Source: JACKFE01 sp050248735
Lineage (GTDB): Bacteria; Nitrospirota; Nitrospiria; Nitrospirales; UBA8639
Direction: 5' to 3'
DNA: 64,000 nt
NCBI GenBank assembly: GCA_050248735.1
Contig: JBFWRU010000010.1
Coordinates: forward strand, 72,150-136,149
The notes beneath the pieces were generated by a model, which saw nothing but the letters and a program-made list of their open reading frames with translations, was not told where the DNA came from and ran no database searches. The translations under genes and the position numbers were made by a program. How positions within the stretch are numbered: the first letter of the stretch is position 1; each line of letters begins with the position of its first letter. Positions 27,922-35,908 of this stretch are shown here, one piece after another.

Positions 27922-28611
27922 TTACACATCATTACAGAATAGATCGAGATCCTCCTCTCTCCCAATCATCACTAAGACATCGCCTTTTTCCACGACATCA
28001 TCCGGTTTCGGGGTGAAATTAAACGTTTCCTCCTTGACCATCCGGCCTTTGACCATTCTGCTCACTTGTTGTTTGATCCCGATAATATTCAGGTGGTGTT
28101 TGCCTCGTAACTTAATTTCCTCCAAACTTAATCCGGACAACTTCTCCGAAACGGATACTTCCTCTACAGAATAACCCGGGGCTAACTCCAAATATTCAAT
28201 GACGCTGGGAGAAACCAGTCGATGTGCCAGGCGAATTGCGGCGTCTCGTTCCGGGTAAATGACTTCGTCCACTCCTAGGTTTTTCAGGATTTTTCCTTGA
28301 ATAGGGGCTACGGCCTTGGCAATAATGGATTTGACACCCATTTCCTTCAGGGTCTGGACAATCAGAATACTGGCCTCAATGTTCTCTCCGATACTCACGA
28401 CCGCCACGTCCACGTTTTGGGCACTTACGGCTTTTAAGGCCCGCTCATCCGTGGCATCGCACTGAACGGCGAAGGTGGCTATGTCACTGATCGCTTGAAT
28501 CCTTTCTTCGTCTCGATCAATGGCTAATACCTCACATCCTTTGGTCACGAGTGTTTGGGCCACGCTATATCCAAATCGTCCGAGGCCTACAACAGCAAAT
28601 AAACGTTTCAT
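27922..28611 (-). CDS. TrkA/KtrA-type potassium channel regulatory subunit
   Basis: Cytoplasmic gating subunit of a Trk/Ktr potassium uptake system. The N-terminal RCK domain has the nucleotide loop VVGLGRFGYSVAQTL and the acidic end of strand 2 in LAIDRDEER. The C-terminal RCK_C domain spans about residues 140-229 and ends DVLVMIGREEDLDLF. The single-copy 229-residue form matches KtrA/TrkA of two-component systems rather than the duplicated E. coli TrkA. The membrane partner (TrkH/KtrB) is not in this window. Confidence 0.92.
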   Translation of the reverse strand: MKRLFAVVGLGRFGYSVAQTLVTKGCEVLAIDRDEERIQAISDIATFAVQCDATDERALKAVSAQNVDVAVVSIGENIEASILIVQTLKEMGVKSIIAKAVAPIQGKILKNLGVDEVIYPERDAAIRLAHRLVSPSVIEYLELAPGYSVEEVSVSEKLSGLSLEEIKLRGKHHLNIIGIKQQVSRMVKGRMVKEETFNFTPKPDDVVEKGDVLVMIGREEDLDLFCNDV

Positions 28612-29033
28612 GGAAGCGTCTTCCTCATTGTGAAAGAAAGCAATGGATTGTCAGTCATCTTAACCTTTTATTCGAACCCTGGCCGAAGCCGTGGATAAAA
28701 AAAGCCATTATTCAGAGGATGACGGTCCATTAAATTCTTAATTATGGTCGGATTGAGCTTAGTGGATGAGATCGAGCCTCCTTCCAATTTGAAAGGAGCC
28801 CCTTTGGAAAACCCCGTTTTCTGTGAAAATCGATTATTCAAGCGGTGGAGGAATAACGAGGATGAGAGTCCCAGAGAAGTGTTCACAATAATATGCTGTA
28901 TGAAAAGGGGTGTCAAGATTCGGAAAGGCCATGGAGTTTTAGGATTAGGAGTGAATCAAATACTCAGGAACATGTCTCCCCCCTTTGATGGGTGTCAATC
29001 GACTGTGAGAGCTTGCTAGAATGCGGCGGTCCT
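28612..29033. other. Divergent intergenic region, TrkA-type gene and trmI
   Basis: About 420 bp lie between two divergently transcribed genes and should hold both promoters. The open frames in it are short and lack ribosome sites. I see no tRNA, repeat array or strong hairpin. Confidence 0.4.
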
Positions 29034-29933
29034 ATGAAACAATTCCAGGCCGGACAACGCATTCATCTCGTAGATAAAAAAGAGCGTCACTATGCGGTGA
29101 CTCTCCGGAGCGGGGATACCTTTCAGCATAGCGGGGATCGAATTGCCCATGATGCCATTATTGGCCAGCCGGACGGAACCATGGTGACCTTTTCGAGTGG
29201 ACGGTCTATGTTGGCTCTTCAACCGACTTTGGGCGAATATACGTTAAAGATGCCAAGAGGGGCCCAGGTCATTTATCCGAAAGACTTGGCCATGATTACG
29301 ACCTGGGCAGATATTTACCCGGGAGCTCGGGTTTTTGAAGCGGGAGTCGGGTCAGGCTCCCTGACTATGGCACTTCTGCGGGCGGTAGGAGACCGCGGAT
29401 GTGTGGTGAGTTATGAAGTCCGTGAAGATTTTGCTGCCACGGCTCAAAAAAATATTGAGCGATATATGGGGAAAGTTCCCAACTTTTTCCTCCATATCCG
29501 TGACGCCTACGAAGGAATTGAAATTGGCGAGGTTGTTTCGGAGTGGAAATTCGATCGGCTCGTGTTGGACCTCCCCGAACCTTGGCGGGTTGTCCCCCAT
29601 GCGGCTTTGGCCTTACGGACCGGGGGAATGTATTTAAGTTATGTACCCACCGTTCCTCAAGTCATGCAGACCGTTCAGGCATTGGAGCAGAGCCGGGTGT
29701 TTACACTCATAGAAACCTTTGAAACCTTGTTGCGAACCTGGAATATCAAAGGCCGCAGTGTCAGGCCAGACCATCGGATGGTGGCTCATTCCGGCTTTAT
29801 CACCGTCGCGCGAAAAGTAGACAAGCAGATGTTCAAGGATGAACCGGAGGCCATTGAAGACCATTCTCGGGATCTTGGTCTCAATGAATTCAAGGAGGAG
29901 AGTGATGCAATAACCCAATTCGACCACTCCTGA
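29034..29933 (+). CDS. trmI: tRNA (adenine-58-N1)-methyltransferase
   Basis: SAM-dependent enzyme that makes m1A58 in the T-loop of tRNA. A small N-terminal barrel precedes the Rossmann domain, whose SAM motif is VFEAGVGSGSLTMALL near residue 102, followed by VVSYEVREDFAATAQKNI and LVLDLPEPWRVVPHAALAL. The length of 299 residues and lack of fusions fit bacterial/archaeal TrmI. The ATG at 29034 fits the family start; the weak GCGG upstream is the only ribosome site seen. It is followed 33 bp later by a two-gene signalling unit. Confidence 0.92.
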   Translation: MKQFQAGQRIHLVDKKERHYAVTLRSGDTFQHSGDRIAHDAIIGQPDGTMVTFSSGRSMLALQPTLGEYTLKMPRGAQVIYPKDLAMITTWADIYPGARVFEAGVGSGSLTMALLRAVGDRGCVVSYEVREDFAATAQKNIERYMGKVPNFFLHIRDAYEGIEIGEVVSEWKFDRLVLDLPEPWRVVPHAALALRTGGMYLSYVPTVPQVMQTVQALEQSRVFTLIETFETLLRTWNIKGRSVRPDHRMVAHSGFITVARKVDKQMFKDEPEAIEDHSRDLGLNEFKEESDAITQFDHS

Positions 29934-29966
29934 TTTTTCCAGGACCACGCAACCGAAAGGACCATT

Positions 29967-30341
29967 ATGGACAATAAGGTCAAAACCATTCTCATCGCCG
30001 ATGATGAGGAGGATCTTCGGTTGCTCGTCCAAGTCACCCTAGAAAATCCCTCCTATGACATTATAACCGCCGTGGATGGCCCATCTGCCCTCCACGCGAT
30101 TTATTCCCGAATCCCCGATTTATTAATCCTGGATTGGATGATGCCTGGCCTCAATGGTTGTCAGGTTGTCGATCAACTTCGCCAAAATCCTCATACCGCA
30201 CGAATCCCAGTCGTCATGTTGACAGCCAAAGATGAGCGTGAATCGAGCAAGGAAGTGCAAGCGTTAGGGCTGGCGGGGTTTTTGGTGAAACCTTTCAGCC
30301 CTCTGGAATTAATACATAAGGTCAGGGAGGTGTTGGCTTGA
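29967..30341 (+). CDS. CheY-like response regulator
   Basis: Single receiver domain of 124 residues. The acidic cluster is DDEED near residue 12, the phospho-acceptor D56 is in LLILDWMMP and the lysine is K108 in LVKPFSP. AAAGGA precedes the ATG. Its stop overlaps the start of the next gene by 4 bp (TTGA), so it is translationally coupled to the HD-GYP protein and probably regulates it in trans. Confidence 0.93.
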   Translation: MDNKVKTILIADDEEDLRLLVQVTLENPSYDIITAVDGPSALHAIYSRIPDLLILDWMMPGLNGCQVVDQLRQNPHTARIPVVMLTAKDERESSKEVQALGLAGFLVKPFSPLELIHKVREVLA

Positions 30342-31228
30342 AGAAAAATCCGTCTAGTTTCCCGGAGTCATCCAGGGCGGCTATTCGCCATTCTCCACAA
30401 GGACCAGAAAAACCATTGATTCCCCCAACTCCGGAACGAAAGCAATTGGATGCCACTCGAGCTCAGTTGGTGATTTTTGCCAAAGATTTTAAAAATATGC
30501 TTCGCATGAAAGACGAACAATCTGACAAATTGAAGAAAGCCCATGCTCAATTGTTAACATATGCAAAAGATCTGAAGGTGGCGTTGGAAGCAGAGCAGCA
30601 GAAAAATTTGGAATTGGAGAAATCCTATACAGATACTATTCTTCGATTAGCTCGCGCCTCGCGGTATAAGGATGAGGAAACCGGTGCTCATATTGACCGA
30701 CTCAGTCATTATTCGCAAGCCATGGCGTTATACATTGGGTGGGAGGCTTCCAAAGCCCAGGGCTTATTTATCGCGGCTCCCATGCATGATGTTGGAAAAA
30801 TTGGCGTACCCGATTCGGTATTGGGCAAGCAAGGACCGTTAACCGAAGAGGAATGGCTGTCGATTCGACAGCACCCACAGTTGGGGGCAAACTTATTGGC
30901 GGGGTCCCACTCTCCGCTGCTGGAAATGGCCAGGGAGGTTGCCCTGACTCATCACGAACGATGGGATGGAAGTGGATATCCCCATGGATTGAAGGGCACC
31001 AGAATTCCGATGTCCGGTCGAATTGTCATGTTATGTGATCTGTATGATGCCCTCCGCAGTCAGCGGCCTTACAAACCCTCTTATAGCCATCAAAAAACTT
31101 GTGACATCATGCTCAATGGGAACGATCGTACCAAACCCTCCCATTTCGACCCTACCTTGCTGGAGGCCTTTAGGGAAATGCACCAGCGCTTCAACGAAAT
31201 CTACACCACGGTCCAGGACATTCAATAG
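30338..31228 (+). CDS. HD-GYP domain protein, predicted c-di-GMP phosphodiesterase
   Basis: Protein of 296 residues. Residues 30-95 are a helical, probably coiled-coil linker (EQSDKLKKAHAQLLTYAKDLK). The catalytic part has the HD pair in APMHDVGKIGVPD near residue 150 and the GYP-type motif LTHHERWDGSGYPHGLKG near 205, so it should hydrolyse cyclic di-GMP, counteracting the GGDEF enzyme elsewhere in the window. The start is a TTG overlapping the stop of the receiver gene, with GGGAGG upstream. Split receiver and HD-GYP genes like these are usually fused in RpfG-type proteins. Confidence 0.93.
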   Translation: MKKNPSSFPESSRAAIRHSPQGPEKPLIPPTPERKQLDATRAQLVIFAKDFKNMLRMKDEQSDKLKKAHAQLLTYAKDLKVALEAEQQKNLELEKSYTDTILRLARASRYKDEETGAHIDRLSHYSQAMALYIGWEASKAQGLFIAAPMHDVGKIGVPDSVLGKQGPLTEEEWLSIRQHPQLGANLLAGSHSPLLEMAREVALTHHERWDGSGYPHGLKGTRIPMSGRIVMLCDLYDALRSQRPYKPSYSHQKTCDIMLNGNDRTKPSHFDPTLLEAFREMHQRFNEIYTTVQDIQ

Positions 31229-31261
31229 GGCTTGACGAGGCTTCCTTGGTGGTCAGGTGAT

Positions 31262-31684
31262 TTATTTGGGATGCTGGACGGGATAACCGGCTTCTTCCCA
31301 GGCATTCATGCTTCCTTCTACGTTATAGACGTGTTGATATCCAAGTCGCATTAGGGTTTCGGCGGCAATATTGCTCCGGTGTCCTGATTGGCAATAGACC
31401 ACTATGTGATCATCCAACTTGACATGAAGTTCCTGATGCCTGGCCTGGATGTCCCGAAAATCAATATTAAAATCGGTTCCGGGGATAAATCCACCTTGGT
31501 GTTCTTCCGGCGATCGGACATCAACCAGGACAAATCCCTTTTGATCGGGTCTTTCTGCTTTATCCAGCCCTTCTTTTACCTGTTGAACCTGTAAGATGTA
31601 TGGTTCGGTAGCTGCGAAGAGAACCGGGGTGATAGTCAGGAATGCCAGAAAAAAAAGCCCGAGAGCCAGTGTGCGTTTCGTCAT
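31262..31684 (-). CDS. Exported rhodanese-like protein
   Basis: Protein of 140 residues with a signal peptide (LALGLFFLAFLTITPVLFAAT) and one rhodanese domain. The active-site loop is VYCQSGHRSN with its cysteine near residue 100, and LVDVRSPEEHQGGFIPGT is the other conserved segment. Rhodaneses move sulfane sulfur, but the acceptor of this periplasmic one is not known. It is convergent with the HD-GYP gene. Nothing in the context fixes the pathway. Confidence 0.88.
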   Translation of the reverse strand: MTKRTLALGLFFLAFLTITPVLFAATEPYILQVQQVKEGLDKAERPDQKGFVLVDVRSPEEHQGGFIPGTDFNIDFRDIQARHQELHVKLDDHIVVYCQSGHRSNIAAETLMRLGYQHVYNVEGSMNAWEEAGYPVQHPK

Positions 31685-31894
31685 GATGACCTCTGGAGGT
31701 AAAAGGTGAAAGGGTATACTGCAAGTTTTTCAACAAAGTTCGGGATCTCTTGTCCGGACTTTGTTTCTCCTATTGTCCTGCTTACCCTTATTTAAAATTG
31801 TAGGACGCAATTTGCAGGATGGTCAAGGAAGAAGCTCAGTTGAGGCTTCTAGCGGAGGATGGAGAGGTAATACCGATAGCAATCGATCAGGTTG

Positions 31895-32461
31895 TCAGTT
31901 ACCTTGAGTCAGGTCTTCAAGGGTAAGGAGGGGAAGCAGTTGGATCCCATGAGGGGAGAGAGTGGATGCTCCCTGATCGTCAGATCGATCGACAATCACC
32001 AGGCTATGTGTCACGGTCAGGTGTTGTTGTCTGGCGGCCTCCGCAGCCTTTAGAATGGAGCCGCCGGTCGTCAGGACATCATCAACGATCAAGGCGTGTT
32101 CCCCCGACTGAATGTGTCCTTCGATGAGTTTCCCCAGCCCATGGTCCTTGGGTTGCTTACGGACCACAAAGGTTTTCCATTCACGCCTGGGATTGGACGT
32201 ATAGCCATAATCGGAAATGCAGGTGGCAAGGGGAATGGCACCGATTTCAAGGCCGCCAATTAAGGCAAAGGAATAATCTTTAAGTATTTCAAAAGCCAAT
32301 TGTGCGACCAGGTAACGCGGTCGGGGATGTGCCAGAATGGTTCGGCAATCCACATAGTAGGGGCTTATGATGCCGGAGGCCAACCGGAATCCTTCCTTTG
32401 GATTCCATTGAAATGCTCCGAGGCGGTGAAAGGCTCCGATAAGCTCATCTTTGGGATTCAT
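31895..32461 (-). CDS. pyrE: Orotate phosphoribosyltransferase
   Basis: Enzyme of UMP synthesis that joins orotate to PRPP. The PRPP-binding signature is ALIVDDVLTTGGSI near residue 122. LASGIISPYYVDCR near residue 27 is the substrate hood segment, and WKTFVVRKQPKDHGLG supplies the catalytic loop with Lys and His. The length of 188 residues is typical. Its ATG faces the divergent gene at 32580, so bases 32462-32579 are the shared promoter region. Confidence 0.94.
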   Translation of the reverse strand: MNPKDELIGAFHRLGAFQWNPKEGFRLASGIISPYYVDCRTILAHPRPRYLVAQLAFEILKDYSFALIGGLEIGAIPLATCISDYGYTSNPRREWKTFVVRKQPKDHGLGKLIEGHIQSGEHALIVDDVLTTGGSILKAAEAARQQHLTVTHSLVIVDRSDDQGASTLSPHGIQLLPLLTLEDLTQGN

Positions 32462-32579
32462 GGAATGGCTTCTACCATTGTCTTGTGAGAAATCGCAACA
32501 GAAGGGTTAAAAAGCTGTGCATTAGGGAGGGGGAATTTGGTAAAAAGGAATGTTTCTCCTAATGGAGGGTTTCTGTTCG

Positions 32580-33434
32580 ATGTACAAATTAAAAAAACGT
32601 CCGGTAAAAAAAGATAAACCTCCTGTTTTGTATAACGTATTGGAAAATTACACCGATCATGATCCACCGGGGAATGTTATGGTTTGCGCCATGACCCAGC
32701 CCGAAAACCTCACCCTGCATGCACAGGTCCTGTCTGAAAGTTATGGAATTCCTTTGGAAACCATGGAATCGTTGCTGAAGGACGGTGGCGTCTATGTATT
32801 TCCTCAAGAGGGATTGCTGGTGACGAAGGGTGCATTTGTCGCGAAAGTCGATCCCAACGGGCAACAACCCAAACAAACCTGGTTGCTGGATTTGGAGCAA
32901 TTTGCCGCGGCTGAGCGCATGCGAACCGGGTATGGTGTGTCACTAGAGGAAGCCACGGAACGTGTATTTTATCGGGGACTTCCCCAGGAATTACAGGATC
33001 GCCTGAAAAAGCCTAATTTGGGGTTGGACTATTCCAAAATCGAAAGGTCCGTTGCGGCTGGTGGAGATCTGACGTATATCGATTTCCGGAAGGATTGGTC
33101 TCCTCACTTCAAGCGAAAATGTGTCATGCCTGATGGACAACTCATTGAAACAAGTGGTTTGGAGGATTTTGCCGAATTGCATGACATTACCATGGAAGAT
33201 GCCAGAAATTTATTGGACCATGGTGGAACGCTGGAACTAAAAGATCAAGGGGTGTTGGCCTGTCAAATTATTAATGGACAGCCTTCGGTGGCACGTTTTA
33301 ATGTCCGGCAATACACCAAGGCTAAAGCTCTCCAACAAGAAAAAGATCTCCATGTATTGGATGCCCTAAGCGAAGTCGCCTATAAGGATCCGGTCTTGAT
33401 GCGGACCCTCCGTCGGGCGGAGGCCCCTACATAG
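32580..33434 (+). CDS. Unknown protein with an internal repeat
   Basis: Protein of 284 residues starting MYKLKKRPVKK, with a Lys-rich tip and no signal or membrane segment. Residues about 55-90 (YGIPLETMESLLKDGGVYVF) and about 202-240 (DITMEDARNLLDHGGTLELK) resemble each other in pattern, each a helix followed by a beta-rich stretch, so the gene may hold a duplicated module. No family is recognised. In-frame ATGs at 32550 and 32562 are possible starts; I preferred 32580, which has GGAGGG about ten bases upstream. It is divergent from pyrE. Confidence 0.7.
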   Translation: MYKLKKRPVKKDKPPVLYNVLENYTDHDPPGNVMVCAMTQPENLTLHAQVLSESYGIPLETMESLLKDGGVYVFPQEGLLVTKGAFVAKVDPNGQQPKQTWLLDLEQFAAAERMRTGYGVSLEEATERVFYRGLPQELQDRLKKPNLGLDYSKIERSVAAGGDLTYIDFRKDWSPHFKRKCVMPDGQLIETSGLEDFAELHDITMEDARNLLDHGGTLELKDQGVLACQIINGQPSVARFNVRQYTKAKALQQEKDLHVLDALSEVAYKDPVLMRTLRRAEAPT

Positions 33435-33458
33435 AGGCTCGTTCCAGGGGCTTTCTTT

Positions 33459-33899
33459 TCAATCCCATCCGATTGATTCATATCCCCGTTCCGCCAGGCA
33501 ACGGTTCACAAAGGCTTTGTGAGTCGGTGAGGGCTCCGAGGCCTGAAATAATCCTCGAAAAAAACCGACGGTGGCTCCCATTGCGGCACCAACGGCGGCA
33601 CCAATCCCTGCTCCTCCCCTGATGGCTCCTCCCACGGCGCCTGTGGCACCACCGACACCTGCCCCAACCACGGTATTTCCGGCCACCGTTGCGGCTCCAT
33701 TCGACGCTACATATTCTTCTGCCAAAACCTGACATTCTTCAATATCTAGACTGGCCTGATCGTCTCCAACTTCCTTCAAATGCTGATTGGGGTAGAGAAC
33801 CGGTTTGGGGCCTGAGCAGCCATTTCCCGCAGTGAGAAAGATCAGCAAGCATAACGTGAATATCCAGCGAGGAATGAGGTGAATGACTGGGTTTAACAT
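33459..33899 (-). CDS. Glycine-zipper lipoprotein
   Basis: Protein of 146 residues with a hydrophobic signal ending at a probable lipobox Cys (FLTAGNGCSG). The mature part has a stretch of regularly spaced Gly and Ala (GAGVGGATGAVGGAIRGGAG and onward), a glycine-zipper helix pair that can insert into or span a membrane. Such proteins (related to SlyB and Rcs-linked or OmpA-like spacers) sit in the outer envelope. The exact role is unknown. The C-terminal part has two isolated Cys-containing motifs. Confidence 0.75.
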   Translation of the reverse strand: MLNPVIHLIPRWIFTLCLLIFLTAGNGCSGPKPVLYPNQHLKEVGDDQASLDIEECQVLAEEYVASNGAATVAGNTVVGAGVGGATGAVGGAIRGGAGIGAAVGAAMGATVGFFRGLFQASEPSPTHKAFVNRCLAERGYESIGWD

Positions 33900-33911
33900 G
33901 AAGTGCTCCTT

Positions 33912-34721
33912 TTAAGTCGTGGGAGGGGGAGATGAAAGTGGGGAAGGAGGTTTAACAAATCTGGCTGCCAGGGACATAAGGAACCTTCTGGGTAGCACTC
34001 GGGTCATCCAATAGGCAAGATGACCTTGCCACCCGATCATCACCAATGTTTGTCGGGATTCCAGGGCTTTCAACGAAACAGTCGCAACTTGATGGGGGGA
34101 TTGCGGGAAGAGCACATGGCGAGGCCGATATCCTGCCGTACGATGAAAATCCGTGTCGGTAAATCCCGGGCAACACACCTGAACGGTCACCCCGGTGCCA
34201 TCCGTTTCCTGCGCAACGGCTTCGAAAAAAGTGTTGAGGTAGGCTTTGGTCGCCGCATATTCGGCCATGTAGGGAATCGGGAATAAGCCGGCAAGTGACG
34301 AGACAATGATAATGGCCCCTTGGCCTTGCGCCACCATGTCAGGAAGAAACAACCTGGTACTTTCGGTGATCTGAAGGACATGAAGGTGAAGCATGTTCCT
34401 GATTTTTGAATGAGGCATAGTGGCAAAGGTGCCATACAGCCCGAATCCGGCATTGTGTATCAGGAGAGAGACGTTCCGGTTCAGCTCCAGGGCACGGGTA
34501 TGTAAAGTTTGAGCGGAACTCGATTCGGTTAAATCCAAGTATTCCTTTTCTACCATGACCGCATATTTCGATTGAAGGTCTGTAGTGATCCGGTCGAGGC
34601 GATTGTGATCCCTTCCGACCAGCAACAGGTTGTATCCATGTTTGGCTAATTGCTGGGCATAGGCGGCGCCAATTCCGCGAGAGGCTCCGGTAATGATCGC
34701 AAAAGGTGGCGGATGGCTCAT
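33912..34721 (-). CDS. Short-chain dehydrogenase/reductase
   Basis: NAD(P)-dependent oxidoreductase. TGASRGIGAAYAQQL near residue 11 is the cofactor loop, NAGFGLYG follows near residue 92, and the catalytic Ser-Tyr-Lys set is SSLAGLFPIPYMAEYAATK with the YxxxK at its end. The length of 269 residues is that of classical SDRs. The substrate cannot be told. The ATG at 34721 gives the standard start, with a TTG at 34733 as an alternative. It follows the glycine-zipper gene's strand but has its own upstream spacer. Confidence 0.9.
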   Translation of the reverse strand: MSHPPPFAIITGASRGIGAAYAQQLAKHGYNLLLVGRDHNRLDRITTDLQSKYAVMVEKEYLDLTESSSAQTLHTRALELNRNVSLLIHNAGFGLYGTFATMPHSKIRNMLHLHVLQITESTRLFLPDMVAQGQGAIIIVSSLAGLFPIPYMAEYAATKAYLNTFFEAVAQETDGTGVTVQVCCPGFTDTDFHRTAGYRPRHVLFPQSPHQVATVSLKALESRQTLVMIGWQGHLAYWMTRVLPRRFLMSLAARFVKPPSPLSSPPPTT

Positions 34722-34931
34722 GGTCTTATTCAAATTTCCGTTTTAATTGATGGTACCTTACGGACCTTTTTCACAACGGTCAAATATGCGATAGGCGGCC
34801 AATCCGTTGTCGTAGTGGAAAAATGATAAAGAAAACGGACATTTTTACCGATTGAACTTTATAGCCACTTTCAACAGAACCGGGTGTGCCAGTTTTGGGA
34901 ATAGATCTGAAAACAAGGGAACAGAACTGTG

Positions 34932-35828
34932 ATGAGTCCTGAACATTTTGAGTCTATGGTGGAAGAGCATCATTCCGGAAGCGGGACCGGAGTTCTGGAT
35001 TTACCGGAAGTTCCGCCTTCTTCCTCCAACCCGGAAGCATCCCCTACAGTCAGTCTTGAGCGAGCCTTGGCTGAGGTGGAGGACCAGGCCGGTAATTTGG
35101 TCAAGACCACCAAACACGTGATGGCTTCTTTTAAGAAAATTAAAGAAGCGGCCAAGGTGGGCGATTTAGGAAAGCTTCGGAAATTACTGGAGGAGGGCAA
35201 ACAAGCCACGCTGGGGTTAGGCTGCGATTTTTTGAAGGCGCAGGAAAATTTAAATTTCGATGAAGCCACCTTTCTGGCAGGCAAGGCCTTTCGTCAGGAG
35301 TTGCTGACCACGGCCCAGCAAATGGGCGTGAATATCTATGAGCATGATGGATATTTATTCTCCTACCCGGTGTTGCTCAAAATCCTTCATAAAGAATGTG
35401 CAGTTTCGATTGATCGTATGCGGGAGAGCCGCCTTCGCCCTTCAGTCCTCGTCAAACGATTGAAGGAAGTGCAAAACAAACCGTTGCGGTTTAAACCTCA
35501 GACATTTCTGGAGATGCTGTACACAGCCTATTCCATCGTGGTGGCAGGACGAGGCAAACATCTGGTGGGAAAGGGAACCGTGATTCCTCTGTTGGAACTC
35601 TACCAGCTGCTCACCTTGTTGCCCTGGCAAGCTACCGAATATACCAGACAGGAATTCGGGCGAGATGTGTATTTACTGGACAAATGTGGCGCGGTAGGAA
35701 CCAAGAGCGGGCATCGGGCGAATTTTCATGCCAGCACAGGTGTGCGAGATGCCAATAAAACGTTGACGGTCATTGCCCAGGGAGGACGGGAAAAAACCTA
35801 CTACGGTATTTCGTTTGTCAAAACCTGA
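34932..35828 (+). CDS. Unknown protein, first gene of the tandem-ATPase locus
   Basis: Protein of 298 residues. A Pro/Ser-rich start (to about residue 40) precedes a coiled-coil stretch (LERALAEVEDQAGNLVKTTKHVM and KKIKEAAKVGDLGKLRKLLEEG) and then a globular part with YEHDGYLFSYPVLLKILHKE and GRGKHLVGKGTVIPLLELYQLL. No family is recognised. It ends 80 bp before ATPase paralogue 2 on the same strand and is surely part of its operon. A GTG at 34929 directly precedes the chosen ATG. It may be an adaptor or substrate-binding partner of the ATPases; that is inference. Confidence 0.75.
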   Translation: MSPEHFESMVEEHHSGSGTGVLDLPEVPPSSSNPEASPTVSLERALAEVEDQAGNLVKTTKHVMASFKKIKEAAKVGDLGKLRKLLEEGKQATLGLGCDFLKAQENLNFDEATFLAGKAFRQELLTTAQQMGVNIYEHDGYLFSYPVLLKILHKECAVSIDRMRESRLRPSVLVKRLKEVQNKPLRFKPQTFLEMLYTAYSIVVAGRGKHLVGKGTVIPLLELYQLLTLLPWQATEYTRQEFGRDVYLLDKCGAVGTKSGHRANFHASTGVRDANKTLTVIAQGGREKTYYGISFVKT

Positions 35829-35908
35829 TGAAGAGATCGTTATCTTAAGATTCTATCAGGGGGACCGAATATTCAGTAACTGTTACAGAAGATGTTGAGG
35901 AAAACGCT

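Noticed and set aside
27643..27942. A 99-residue plus-strand frame upstream of the sigma factor
   Set aside because: It lacks a ribosome site, is oddly rich in basic and aromatic residues and runs into a real gene on the other strand.
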